In this document: piece by piece, positions 12,168 through 24,310 of the stretch
Position numbering within the stretch: position 1 is the first letter of the stretch
Layout: the number at the start of each line of letters is the position of its first letter
Assembly (NCBI GenBank): GCA_013398275.1
Contig: VZSE01014931.1
Location: forward strand, 1,116,001 to 1,180,000
Direction: 5' to 3'
Source: Promerops cafer
Taxonomy: Eukaryota; Chordata; Aves; Passeriformes; Nectariniidae
Length of the DNA: 64,000 nucleotides
Translations under genes and position numbers: made by a program
The notes under the pieces: generated by a model
The model's input: only the letters and a program-made list of their open reading frames with translations
Told to the model about the DNA's origin: nothing
The model's database searches: none

Positions 12168-12223
12168 TCCACCCCAGCTCCTTCAGAGGTTAACAGGCAA
12201 GTAACCAAGTAAGCATATGAGAA
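12168..12223 (+). repeat. 56 bp exact repeat, copy 2
   Basis: Identical to 7841-7896, same orientation, 4.3 kb downstream. Here the sequence continues normally on both sides (left ...gagcatttct, right ggagcccatg), so this is probably the native location and the copy beside the N is the suspect one. Confidence 0.9.
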
Positions 12224-15200
12224 GGAGCCCATGTCACTTCTGCTTTTGCCATGGATGACTTTGTCCTTCTGCCTGTCCCTCAGCTCTGAAACACTGTCAG
12301 GGTCTCCACACCACCTGTATCTCTGTTCAGAATTGTTGTTGCACACCCTCCATTTCCCACAAACTGCTTCTGGCTTGCAGGATACAAGAGGAGGAGGTTG
12401 ATTGAGGCCTCTGTGGAGATGTTAAAGGCACACGTAGCAGCTGTGGGAGACATCTCCATTCCAAAGGGTTTAGGAATATACCTTCTGTTTGAATGTTCTC
12501 CTAATTTCTATTCTCAGGGAAAAGAAAGAAATAAAGGACTCGAATGCTCTCGTGGGCACAGACTTTCAGAGTGACCATAATGCACATCACTCTGTTTCTG
12601 TGGTTCATGCCTATACAGGGTTATAGCAATGCTCTTTCTCTGTTAAGGATTTTCTAAGGCAACATATAAAATTATTTTGGAAAGCAAAAATAATGCCATC
12701 GCAGGTTATAAAAGTTATATAAGCATCTAAAATTATGTATAGTAATTAAAGTGTATGAAAAAAAAACATCTAACAGTGATGTAGTGATACATGCCACCTG
12801 CTTTCCTTTTTTTCTCTTAAAACAGCTTAAATTTACCAATGACTTATCTGCATTGATTTTGAGAGAAATTAAAAGGCGCTTCATGTTCCACTGACAAATC
12901 ACTCTCTGGATTTGTTTACTGTTGAACTCTACAAGGGGAAATGAAAGAAGATTATTTTTAAAGAAGAAACTAAAGCTTTAACAGTGACTGGTCATTGTAT
13001 CTTAAATCTCTTGCTTTTGATGACCCCTTCTGTTTGCAGAAGTTTATAGTGTCTTAAAGCAGTAGTTTAAACTGCTAAGTTCTGGTCCTAGATATCAGGA
13101 GTGTCTAGACAATGAGGGTGGTTTCTTTTTCTTATTTTTTAACTAGCATTTTAGTCACAATGTGTGCATTTTAAGGGTTATGTGGACTCTAGTGATCCAT
13201 ACTGTATTGTGTGGAGTTGCAGTGGCTATTTTCTGTATCACTGAAAATTACAGGTGGTTTTGAATGTTCCATGGGAATGATTTTCTGGGAAAAGGTTTTT
13301 TAGAAAATTGAAACTTTCTTTTGGGAAATCAAAATGAAAGACTTCATTTTATTGTCAGTTAAACCTAAATCATAAAACTTAATTTTACAGAAGTGAGCCA
13401 AATGTTTTATTTTGACTCAGTTCAATACATGTTTAATTTCAACTTTCCCATTTGCTGGGGGACCAGAATGAAGGTTGAAATGTCAATATTTCTCACTGGA
13501 TGGGAATATTACTCAGCTGTACTCAAAGTGTAGTTGAAAAATTCTTCTTTAGGTATCACAGACCAAAACTGCTGCTTCTTAGGCTATTTTCAGTATATGC
13601 TGCTTTTCCTGGGTGGTGAAGGAAGCAAGTCAGTCCAACAGTTATCTCCTTAGTCAGCTGTAAATCAAAAGCAGGGCTTAAACCAGTGACATTTCACGCA
13701 TAGCACCTCTAGGTAGCACCTTAAAGCTCAAGCCCATACTGTGGGATTTAAAAACTCTTTTTCACACACAAAACTGTACGAGGATCTGTTTCTGAATTTT
13801 GCTCAGGCATTGCTGGCAGGGAAGGGTGGTCCATGCTAAGCTGGTCCAAGTGGTGTTCTGTGCCAGGCATTCCTCCATTTCTGCTACCAGTGGCTCAGCC
13901 CCCTAGGTGGTGGTGTTTGGAAATGCTTGTGCACTTGGCATAACATGTAATTGCTCGTCCGTCGTTCTGAGCGGGGGGAAAGGCCAGTGGCCATCAGCAT
14001 CAAAACTGGAGCAAGACTCAGTTGGACAGTATGAGGAGGACTTCAGCCTGGGGAGGCAGAAGAGGCTATAAAACTGACTTGGTTACCAATCCAACTTGAA
14101 AATCAGTGCACCCTTCTCCATGCTCTTGCTGTCCTCTCTCCCAGGAGCAGTGCTGCCTGTGCTCCTGCTGCCTCCTCCTTCTTTTTTTCCCCCGCCTACT
14201 CATGATGTTTAATCTGTGGTCCCCAAATGTGGGGTGAGACTGCTTGTTTTTCCAAACACATGAGTGAGTCTTTATGTGTGTCACCAATAATTTCTGGAGC
14301 TTAAATGGCATCTTATTTAAGATAACTTCTAAGTTTCATGATCCTTCCAAGCCAGCTTCCTTGTATTTCTCTGTGGGGAGAGTGTGCAATTGGTGTTTCT
14401 GCATCCTTCTGCTGTTCTGTCTTGCATGCCAAGCCAGGAGTTGTGTTGCTTCAGTCTGTGAGAGCCTGCAATCATTTGGTGAGGAGAAGAGAGGGTGAAG
14501 AGGCAGCTTTCCCCTGTGCTGCTCCCCCAGCCATTACTGACTCATTAAAAGCATTTACTTCTTATTAATGCATCATAGGCAGTGTCTGAGCAGTAGCTGT
14601 GATGGGAGTTAGGAAAACGGAGGCTCGTGTGTTTGAGCAGAGGGAAACCTGCATGAGGGAAAATACCCTCTGCCTTTATTGTTGTCTTAAAGCATGCAAG
14701 CCAAGGTGCTATTAAACAATTGCATCTGCTTCAATAGGATGCCAAGGGTGACAGCCTCTTCCGTTCTCCTCGTGATTGTCCTAAAAGTAGATGTTTGATC
14801 AAGATCACATACTTTGTCAGGGGACATCCTACATTAGCACCCCCATCCTCCTCCCACCCCCAAAAGCAAAGGTCCCTTTAATCAGCTGCTCGAGTGCTGT
14901 ACCAATTACCTCCCTACAGGGTGACCTTTTTATCTCGTAATGGCATTTTGGAATCCAGTCCCCCTAACCACACTGGGAGTGTATGCATGTCACATTTCCA
15001 ATTCTCTCTCTCACTTTTTCTCCCTGCTGTTGTTGGCACTGAATACGGACTAATATATTCATGACCTAATTAGGGTAATTTTTGCATAATAACGACCTCC
15101 CGGGGGGAAACTTTTTTTGGGTGATTTTTGCATGGGCATGTGTGTGCACGCTCACACTGTTCAGACACATTAACTTGAACAAGTGTTTCTTAATTTTTTA

Positions 15201-15389
15201 AGTGTTTCTCTGGTTATTAGAAGTATTTCTATGTCATTTAAAATGGAAATGATGGAACAGGAGACCCCAGAGAAGGCAAAGATTGTTATAATTTTTGCTC
15301 TGGATTTCCTCTGTTATTGTGAAATTTGTGTCCTCTCTTCTGAATGTCCAAGACAGCATCATGCTGCCTTGCCATTATTAGATCTCTGT
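12224..15389. other. Unique non-coding sequence with possible conserved blocks
   Basis: No gene or transposon was recognised. GC rises slightly around 13.8-14.6 kb. An AT-rich block at 15041-15108, listed separately, has enhancer-like words. Confidence 0.5.
15041..15108. promoter_or_regulatory. Candidate conserved non-coding element
   Basis: AT-rich block with closely spaced homeodomain-type words (actaatatattcatg, cctaattaggg, gggtaatttttgcataataa) beside a GC-rich ccgggggg edge. TAATTA is the core of many homeodomain sites, and cctaattagg (15065-15074) is a 10 bp palindrome. The call rests only on sequence texture; no alignment was available. Confidence 0.3.
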
Positions 15390-15590
15390 GCTTTCAAGGC
15401 TTCATCTTATCCTCACCAGCTTCATCCTTCCCCTCTGTCACTCAGCCTTTTTTCCCTCATGTCCTCATTTGACCTTCAGTTTTTAAATGAATCCTTCACT
15501 TCCTGTAGTGGTCACTTATTTGACCTTATCTTCACTGATGGCCTGTGCTCTTTCCCTCTGTCTCTGACATCTCAGTCCAAATTTTTGTGA
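15390..15590 (+). pseudogene. Possible L2-type LINE endonuclease fragment
   Basis: A 135-codon plus frame ends here. Its last third contains SSFDL, then GHLFDLIFTDGL about 15 residues later. This spacing and wording resemble the C-terminal endonuclease of L2-like LINEs (LSSF...GHTLDLxxTxGL). The upstream part of the frame, including its ATG at 15183, shows no such similarity. Ancient L2 pieces are expected in bird genomes. The match is short and could be chance. A CR1 endonuclease, which has a related D-L-x-x-T motif, is the alternative. Confidence 0.35.
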
Positions 15591-18500
15591 TCTGCAGTAG
15601 CTGGTGCCCATCTTTGCAGGCTGTCTCTACCTGTCATGACCCTCACTGCTTTACTGTCTGACTTAGCAAGTACTTGATGTCTCCTACATTCCTTTCTGAC
15701 CTTTCTGTTTTCCCTCACTTTGCAGTTTCCACTTTCTTCTTCTCTTCAACTTGTATAGATTCTGTTTCCTGAAATACAGCTTCTACCCCCAGCCCTCCCT
15801 TCTTGAGCTCCAGTTCTTCCTTTGCTTCCAGTCCTTGCTATTTCTTAGCTATGGTTTTCCATTTTCAGTTTTCTAGAAATTGTAAGTGCAACCCTTTCTG
15901 GCAGAGATCACGGGCCACATTCCTCAGTATTTCACTGTGTAAGTAAAGGAACTCTATTGACTTTGACAGTGTTAGCAGAGATTTGCACTGGCAGGACACA
16001 TTTATTTTCATAAGCATATTAATCATCTTTTCCCTAAACTGCAGTTTAAAAAGCATTAAGTGATAGGGTTCAGAGCACTTAGTTGCTCTAAAATGACACT
16101 ACAGGATGGGGTTGCTGAAATTTTTATTTTATTTGTTTTCTGTTTTCTTATGTATTTATTTTAGTTGCAGTAAATAGTTCACTAGGAGTTTATGTCAATA
16201 AGGAAGATAAGCTTTCCCTAGTCAAATGCTTTCTAGTGTTGAAAAAGTTCCTTATGCCTTGCTGCACTCCTTGTTCTTCCAGCTCTGGGCTCTCCATACT
16301 CAACAGTGCTGGATTTGTCCCATATCACTTCCTGTGATTCCCTGTTTATCCTTTGTACATGCAGACCTGGAAATCTTGTGAAGGCCTTGTGTTATTGGCT
16401 TGAGCCTATCACTGCTTAAAAGCTAGGATGAGCTTTGCCTGGATCTGCAGATCCATCTCCTGCCTCTGTTAGAGTCCTCTGTCCTATGCCTAACTCTGCC
16501 AGCTTGCATCACGCCTGGCTGACAGCATCTGCCATCAGTTCCAGTGTGTGCACATGTGCCAACAGAGGATGGAGAATTGAATTAGCATACCCCAAAAAAG
16601 TTGTTATCAAAATCTTGTTTTGTAAAAAAGGCTGTGGGAATTTATCTGTCCATATTAGAAAGCCTCATGAAATGTTCCTCAGCGCTGTTCACTGTAACAC
16701 AAATGTTTTTTGGGATAGCTGAAAGATCCAGTATGCAAAACTGGGGTGTTCATAAGCTTGCTGCACATCCTGGCACCCCTGTGTTTTGATGTTGGTGCTT
16801 GCATTGCTTTCCTTCATGCCTAGGCCATAGCGTGTACAAGGGAATGTGCACATGATAAATGGGAACCACTGCAAATATAGGATGCAGCTGGAGAATTGCC
16901 ATCACCTCTTTAAAACCATAGCTCAAGTGCACCTTATATTTCATAGTCTCCACGTGCAGATTCAAGCCAGGCACATGGATTGTGTGTTAATACCTACAGA
17001 CTGGGGCCTAATGGCCTTTGGAGCGAGTAAGCAGGTATAGATGTCAAGGCTCTGGAAGTCTCTTGATTAGTGTATAAAACTGAAGGTGCTACAGGAACAG
17101 GTGGGCTTGGGTGTGGGGATGGAAGACAAAAAGGAAGGTGTGGATAGATTTGCGGTAATTCTGAATATTTTCACAGCAGTTCTGCCTAATGTTCCATCTG
17201 TGCTTTTGTGCTGCACACAGAAGGGATGGCATATCCCTTTCAGATCACTACAGGAAGGGTGATTTTGAGGATTGTGATAAGCTCTGCACATGGGGAAATA
17301 ATTCATAACCAGAATACAAGAGGCTGTAAGAGTCCTGTGCTAAGTATTTTTGGTAACCTTTTCAATCTGCTGTCTGTTGTTCTTTGTCTGTATTGTTTCC
17401 TTCAGTCAAACTCATATCTTATTTACCTTTTTCCTTCTTGTAATTTTCAACAGTGACCTAAGAAGGAATATCTCTTGCACTAAAATAGAAAAGCAGAGGG
17501 ATAGAAGGGGACCACTGCGTTTAAGTGGGAAATGGTTAGAGAAATGGAAAACACATATTTTGATTCTTTGCCATAGCAAAACTGTATTCCTGACTTTCCA
17601 GAACTTACATAGGACCTGAAAATTTTATTCCCAGATTCTTTCATTTTTCAGAGCTTCAGTTAAGGACAACAAAATGGGCATGCTTTGAGTCTGAACTCTG
17701 ACCACTTGATTCTTGCATTTAGTCTTTTCAGTGCTGATTTTCTTAGGAAGTTACTGCTATATGCTGCTTCTGTCACCCACTCCTTTAGAAATCAATCTCG
17801 TGGTACTTCCTATGAGATTGACCAGAAAATCAACAGATCCTGTGACAGCATAAGAGCAGCAAACACAGGTACACAGGATGTCTTTGAACTGGAAGCAAGA
17901 TTAAGCTTTTAGGGTACCATTTATGAAGATCTTTCACTAATCATAGTCACCATCCCTTGCTCTTGGCCTTATTTTGTCCCTGAGAAGGGAATAATGTGGG
18001 GTTTTCTGATCCAAGTTTCTGATGGGTGCTCAATTGCAGGATATCACTCTCAGTGTTTTTATGTGTGTTGTTGTTGCAGTTTCCCAATTCTGTTGCTCTT
18101 ATCTGTTCTATGTTTGCTGGAGTAAAGGCATTTCTTGATTAATTCCTCTCATTACCCTTTCCTATGAAGATGGATCTGGTGACAAAGTTGACCATATATT
18201 AGAAATCAGGAGCTTTGGTTCAGCCTTACTTTATCATTTAAAGAACTAGCAGTGACTCAGGATGCACAAATTAGATTTTACAAAGACTTTACTTCAGAAG
18301 TGCAAGGCTTGACATTTAAAGAACAATGAGAAATCCAAATCATCACCGACTGTTTTCTTGACACCAGGTGCATCTTCTCACTGTACCCAAATGGAATAAA
18401 TCTGGACTAGAAAAGGGAGTGATACTCAAGAGTACTTGAGAGTCTGGAGCTCTCAAAGTCACGAAACGAGAGAAACAAAGAAAACAGAGCAAAACAAAAA

Positions 18501-19010
18501 GCAGGAAAAAAACTATGCTAGGCTGAATAGGGGAAAAATTAAATTCAACATCCCCTGATAACTTTCTAGGGCTGCTCACAGTACGGTACTAGGACAGCAT
18601 GAAAATATTCCCCTGCTAATTTCCTATTCCCTAAAAATCTTGAGATGAGTAAAGATTGAAAGACAGATCTTGCTCCCCTTTTTTGACAGACTTCCACAAA
18701 TACATAATTAATCATTAAATCTTGTATTGTCTGTTTTGTTCTGACTATATCATTTTAGGTCCAACCGTTTCATCCTCTTGAGGATTTCTAAGGGAACAAA
18801 ACCTCACCCTGGAAAAATGGTGTTTTATTCCTTTGTCTCATGTCACCTCTTTTCTTGATTAAGTGCAGCAAGTGTCTTGGGGAGAAGGGAGTCTGTGGCT
18901 GCTTGGTAATCTGGTTCAGAAAGTTTCTTTAACAGCTGGATCAATATCTGCTTCTTCCAGATGCCTGTTTCCTTGATTGATCTGGTTGACTTTTTCCCTT
19001 TTCATCATCC

Positions 19011-19028
19011 TTTTTTTTTTTTTTTTTT
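19011..19028. repeat. Poly(T) tract, 18 bp
   Basis: A pure T run. No retroposon body was recognised on the complementary strand next to it. Confidence 0.9.
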
Positions 19029-19755
19029 ATCTCTTGGCACTTCATTTTAATTCATCTATGAATGACCCTCCCCCTCTCCAGATGCCACTGTATATTTAAG
19101 TGCTGGCTGGCTGTTCTGGGGACTTGGCATATCCCTAGCCCTGGGACCCTTATACAGGAAAAAAAAGCCTCAAACTCTCATTAAATAGCCCTTTCTGGGC
19201 AAGGCAGTGGACTGCCTTGTCCCAATTTTCCTTGCAGGAGCCAAGCCTCCCCTGAGAAAGAGGGCAGGTCAGTGCCTCACTTGGTCACGCAGAGGCAGCC
19301 CAGACCCAGCAGGGTTTATTAGTCTGGGCTCTGCACCCCACCTTGCTGTGAGGGAGATGTGCCTCTCTGTTCTGCTGCCAGCACTTTCCTCATCTCCTCT
19401 CCCAGCCTCACCTCCTGGGTGTGCAGAAGTCACTTTCTTTGGGTTCTGACCAAAGAGTAGAACTGGCAGGGTCCCCACCCATCCTTATCCTCGATGAAGC
19501 ACGTTGTATGAACACCAGCACCCTTTTCCCATCCCAGGGAGCACACCCATAAAGCTCTCGTGTACCTGTGAGAGCACTGAGTCCCTCACATTGCAGTGCT
19601 CTCTGGCTTATGAGACTGTGTGACAATGCTGGATTCTCCACTCACCCATAAAACACAAGCCTCAGCAATTGGTTCCATCTCACTTTCCAGCAGGGATGAA
19701 TTTCTTCATTGGAAAAATGCAAACATTTTCCATTGGAAAGTTGTTTCCAATTAAC

Positions 19756-19775
19756 TTTTTTTTTTTTTTTTTTTT
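19756..19775. repeat. Poly(T) tract, 20 bp
   Basis: A pure T run within AT-rich unique sequence, with no attached element recognised. Confidence 0.9.
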
Positions 19776-20604
19776 CATTTGAAAGTACCTTTTGGTTTTG
19801 CAGTATTAATTCACAGTGTTGGTATATAATTTCTGAATCAAGAAACTGTAAAAACACCTTGGTTTTATCTAAATACAGTGTTTCCAATTCTCTAAACCAA
19901 ATGTTTGGATGTGTGTTAAAATTTTATTTCATATAAAATGTCAAAGTTGTTTGGCTTTGTTCTGACTTAGAATGAAATAAAATCTTAATGTTGCTTTCAG
20001 TGTGGGGAAAATGAAAGAAAAAACCCAAAAGCTCTCAGCAGGAAAAGTCTCCAGGTCTCTAACCTACTTTAGGAAAACTGATATTTTTGTCTTTGTTGGA
20101 ATTTCCCCCAAACTCCACCATAGTACACATACCTCTGCTGGTTGTGAGATTTACCAGCACACTGGGGTGCCATGTTCCCCTATAACAAAGTATTTTCTAC
20201 ATCCATTGTGTAGGCAAAACACTGGGAATTGGTCTGCCAGTATGTCAGGCAACTGTAGCTGTGCTCAACCAAAATTAGGAAGGGTTGAGAAATAAATTTA
20301 GCAAAGCTCAGCAGAGCCATAAATTGCCAGGCAGAGATGCTTATTAGTTTTTGGCAAATTAACTAGCCTTTCTTCGTTCAGGGTGATGAGAACTCCTTTT
20401 GAGTTCGCTGAGGCCAGCTTGTCTTCAGGCCTGAGACCTTTGTGCACACATTCCGTCGCTTTGATTAATCTGGGACCAGAGACACGTGTGCAGAAACGCT
20501 TGCATCCAGTGCTCCAAGCTGAAAGCATTCCAACCCAAAAAGGATTTTGAAGAGAAATTGCCTCTGGATTTTCAGATTCATGAGTCTTCAAGGGGCACCT
20601 TTTG

Positions 20605-20720
20605 AGATAAACTTAATTAAGCAAGTCATTCTATTAATCAGTTCTAATTACTCATGCAAATCACAAGTGCTCTGGTCTGTGGTTAAGTGAAACCTGATTT
20701 GATCCCAAGTGCAGCCGGCC
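20605..20720. promoter_or_regulatory. Candidate conserved non-coding element with POU octamer
   Basis: Contains the palindrome cttaattaag (20612-20621), attaatcag, ctaatta and a perfect octamer atgcaaat (20654-20661) within about 60 bp. TAAT cores beside an octamer are a common layout in developmental enhancers bound by homeodomain and POU factors. Function is inferred from the words alone. Confidence 0.33.
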
Positions 20721-21358
20721 TCAGTAAGTCCAGTGGGTATTTTTAAGAACGTGCCTTAACTGATCTTCCTGCTTCTCTCCAGATACAGTAATCTTCTGGA
20801 GACTGTAATGTGAATTGATTAGTTGTCATGGGCCACAATGCTATTAACCTAAACACTGGGAATGGGGATGGAAAGCAGAGTATGGAGCACAGGAATTCTT
20901 TCTCTCAATCTGTTTGGTACACACGTGTGCCTGTGCACAGGAGAAGGTCAAGACTATGGGCACGTAACAAGGAAGGCAAACTGCGTGTGTGAAATGTCTT
21001 CAAAGTCAAAAAGAGCCGTCTACCCTTTTCAAAGCAGTGATCTGCAGTGACTGTTTCCTGGGAACCAGGGAGCCAAATTTGTCAAAGGGACATGACTCAG
21101 AGTAGGGCATGATTCTGTGTGACTTGGGGCCCCAACATGCCATTCTCCATCTTAATCCCACTATGTAAGACAGCTGTGAATAGCTGTGTATTAGCCCAGC
21201 AGGGAATGTGGACAGCAGAGGTAAATGAGTGAGTGATTGCTGGCTTCACCTTGATTGATTTGCGTAACACAGTGGTGTTGGTTAAAGGGCTGTGAACATG
21301 GGTTTGTTCTTTTCCTGGCTTTAAAGTGTCAGCAGCATAAATATTCATTAGCATAAGA

Positions 21359-21910
21359 GTGGTGTTAACACTTCAAAAAGGTTCCTATTTCACAGAGTCT
21401 GGCTGTGAGACCTATGCCTTTGATTACATCAGAGTAGAGAAACTCCTTTTGCTTGGCCTGGGGTTTCCCCGGACCCCGGCTGTAGTTACCATCTCCAGAG
21501 GGCTGCATTCAGAGTATGCCAGTGGAGCCAAGGGCCTTACCAGGGTAAGCTTCCAGGCAGAACACACTCCTTCCATCAGCCTGAACCACTGTCTTGCAAA
21601 GCATCTCTCCTGTGCTGAGCTCATTGCTGGTCAGCCACTGGCTGAAGATCCCTCACAGGGCAGCCCAGGCTGTGGGTTCACGATGATTATTCATTTATTT
21701 GCATGCATGTGTGCTCACCCTGCATGCACGCATCCATGTGCGTTCTCCCTCCTTTTCGCACTTGCTTGCATGACTGGCAAAATAAGCTACAAGCAGATAA
21801 AAATTGAAACACAGAAGAGAGCAAATTACAACATGTTCAATTATCTTTTTCGAAATCATTCTTCATCTCTGCTCTACGCAGTGCCTGGTAATGTTTCCTT
21901 TGTAATCTGA
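21359..21910 (+). other. Longest open frame in the window (183 codons), probably non-coding
   Basis: An ATG-to-stop frame of 183 codons on the plus strand. The predicted product resembles no family I know. It has a Cys/His-rich patch at about residues 107-128 that arises from a gcatg-rich DNA stretch (tgcatgcatgtgtgctc...) rather than from an evident zinc-binding pattern. Its end runs into AT-rich sequence, and no flanking splice sites or promoter features stand out. One frame of this length in 64 kb of six-frame sequence is within reach of chance. Confidence 0.2.
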
Positions 21911-22917
21911 CAAGGGCATTTTTTTTTTCCCTCACTTGTTTTATCCCCTCTCTTGGGTGGCAAGGTGGTCACAGAGTGAGGACATGGGGAGAAGCCATGT
22001 AGCAGGGCCAAACATTTTAGACTGCGTTCAGTGGAGATCCAAGAGACCAACGCTTATTTGGTCTCTGTTCAACAGCCTGAGCAAGGAGTTCTCTCTCTGA
22101 CAATTGTGGATGTTTTCTCTTGTTGCATGCAAATACTACAATGGCAAACACTGATTCCCTCCCCACTACTTTCTTGCCCGGGAGACAGGCAGAGGTAGCT
22201 TTGCCTTGCTTACTTCCTCGCTGTTGTACTGCACTCTTGACAAGCACTGCCAGCCTCCTGCTGGCCTCGCCCAGGGCTTTGATAATTAACGGGCTCCATC
22301 TCCCAGCTCCATCTCCTGGCTCCTTGCACCAGCCCTGCGAGATAAGAAGGACTCAGGTAGCCATGGCTGCCTCCAGTTTTCCTTCTCCTTTGACTAGGAG
22401 ACTTTAGCATTCCATCTGGATTGACAGTGATGGAATTTTTCTGCCGGTTTACCAGAGGAATGTTCCTTCTATATCCCTGAAGACTGTAACAAAGGGATCA
22501 CCCTTTGGGTTGGGAGGAAGTTTTGTTCTTTATGGTCTGTTTAGCTCTTGGCCTCTCTACTGAGAAATTGTCAGAGAATACAGAGTCAAGTGCAGTAGTA
22601 ATAATGTTTTAATAATGAGGATACCTGTCTGCAGTAAAACAAGATTACATCAAGACATTTTATGCAGTTCACATGCATAAAAGTTAGAAATGACTTTTGG
22701 TGATGCCAGTAGGGATTGCATTAGAGGACTGAACAATAAGCGCTAGAAATTGACCATTAAAATAGGGAGAAATTTCTTCAAGTAATGAAACATATTTAAA
22801 TGTGTGTGTTATAAAGGGGAAATGGTTGAGCAGCTTCCAAGTCATATTATGTCTGGTAAAGAGCCTGATCAGCTTAAATCTGGAAAGGAATTTTTTCGGG
22901 TTTAAAGTAAAAGGAGG

Positions 22918-22933
22918 TTTTTTTTTTTTTTTT
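22918..22933. repeat. Poly(T) tract, 16 bp
   Basis: A pure T run with no associated element recognised. Confidence 0.9.
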
Positions 22934-24149
22934 CTATTTTTGTTATTAGCACTAGTGTGGTAGGATTAGTGGGAAGTTCTTGTACAGATAAGAAGAAACT
23001 ATAGAAAAAGTGTAAGCAGCCTGAAGCACTAATACCTAGATAAGACAAAGGATGGCAAAAAGCAGTTGTCTTCCACCCTTTTTGTGGGAGGACTGTCTTG
23101 CCCACAGTCCCTCAAAGACCTGTTGGAGGAACTGATAACTTAGCCCATCTTTTGGGCTCAACACTTAGATCTAAAGCAATGTTTTCTGTTGCTTACTGTC
23201 TCTGTTCATCTTTTAGGGGAAGATTTGAGTCTGGCATGTTAGCTGTCCTCAGGCATTCTAGCAGCTGTGAAGTAAGCCCTTAACTCTCCATCCAAAAACC
23301 CAAATAAAAGAGCAGTGTATTGATGCTGAAAATCAATGAGAGCACCTAATGAGAAAGAAATTGCACTTGTTACAACTCTGCAAATATTAAACCCCCGCCC
23401 CACAAAATCAGAGAAAGTAAGAATACCCTTTTGTATTTTTCTCCGGTGAATATATGGGTAAATAGGGACATAATAAGGCTGTTATTTAACCAGCATCATA
23501 CACTAAAACAGGGAAAACCTTTTTAAGATCTACATATTATCAAATATAGCATCATTTTTCAAGCCAGTAAAGTGCAAAATGCAGACAGTCATGGTGTTGC
23601 ATAAATGACATTTGAGGTGCTCCAAAGTGACAGCTAAGGGACTGACTTGTTTTGACTCACAGTTCAAAACACTTTTAGCAGGAGGCCTCAAAATCAGAGT
23701 CCCTAAATCACTGGCCACTTTTGTAAATGCAGGCCTACTCTTTTTTGTAAATTCACTTCTAATAATTTAAAGTGTCATCTAGGGAAGTAACATTTGGGTT
23801 TAAATTTATGGAACCAATTGAATGTGTGATATAAATCTATATCATTCAGCAGTTACTCCAGGAGTGAATCTTGCAGAGATTTTTATCCTGATAGTGGCCC
23901 TTTAAAAGAAAAAGAGCAGGAAGGTATTGAATTGGAACAACCCAGCAGCTCTCTTATGTTTGTCTTTGATAAACACTGCAATTTATTTAAAGCACATGGA
24001 AGGGAGAAAAAATATGGCAAAGTTAAATCCCAACAAATTGTTTTATATTTACAAATGAATTAGATTATTTGCATTTGTTGTGTTTTTGAGTTTCTTTGAA
24101 ACTGCAAATTAATGAGAAAAAATTATTTCCGAATCTTATTTTACTTAAA

Positions 24150-24310
24150 GGCGAGTTTAGCGAAGGCAATTTGCATGTAAATCAACGTTTACCTGACGCG
24201 TGCAATTTCCACAGTTAGATAAACCATAACATGAAACAGATGAAAGACATGGGAACTGTATAAAAATTCTTTGAAAGATAATAGGCGGCAGTTTGCAATA
24301 AATATTCATT
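24150..24310. promoter_or_regulatory. Candidate conserved non-coding element with octamer and forkhead-like inverted repeat
   Basis: An octamer in reverse orientation (atttgcat, 24169-24176) is followed at once by gtaaatcaacgtttac (24177-24192), an imperfect inverted repeat whose arms gtaaa/tttac resemble forkhead cores. Then comes acgcgt (24196-24201), a CpG-containing palindrome rare in this AT-rich setting. Further on is aataaatattcattaag. Retained CpGs and dense motifs suggest constraint, which is inferred and not measured. Confidence 0.33.

Larger units (their letters stand above)
15591..21358. other. Unique non-coding sequence
   Basis: No exon or transposon was recognised. It holds poly(T) tracts at 19011-19028 and 19756-19775. 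A slightly GC-richer patch at 19.2-19.5 kb has short frames on both strands but no similarity I know. Confidence 0.5.
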
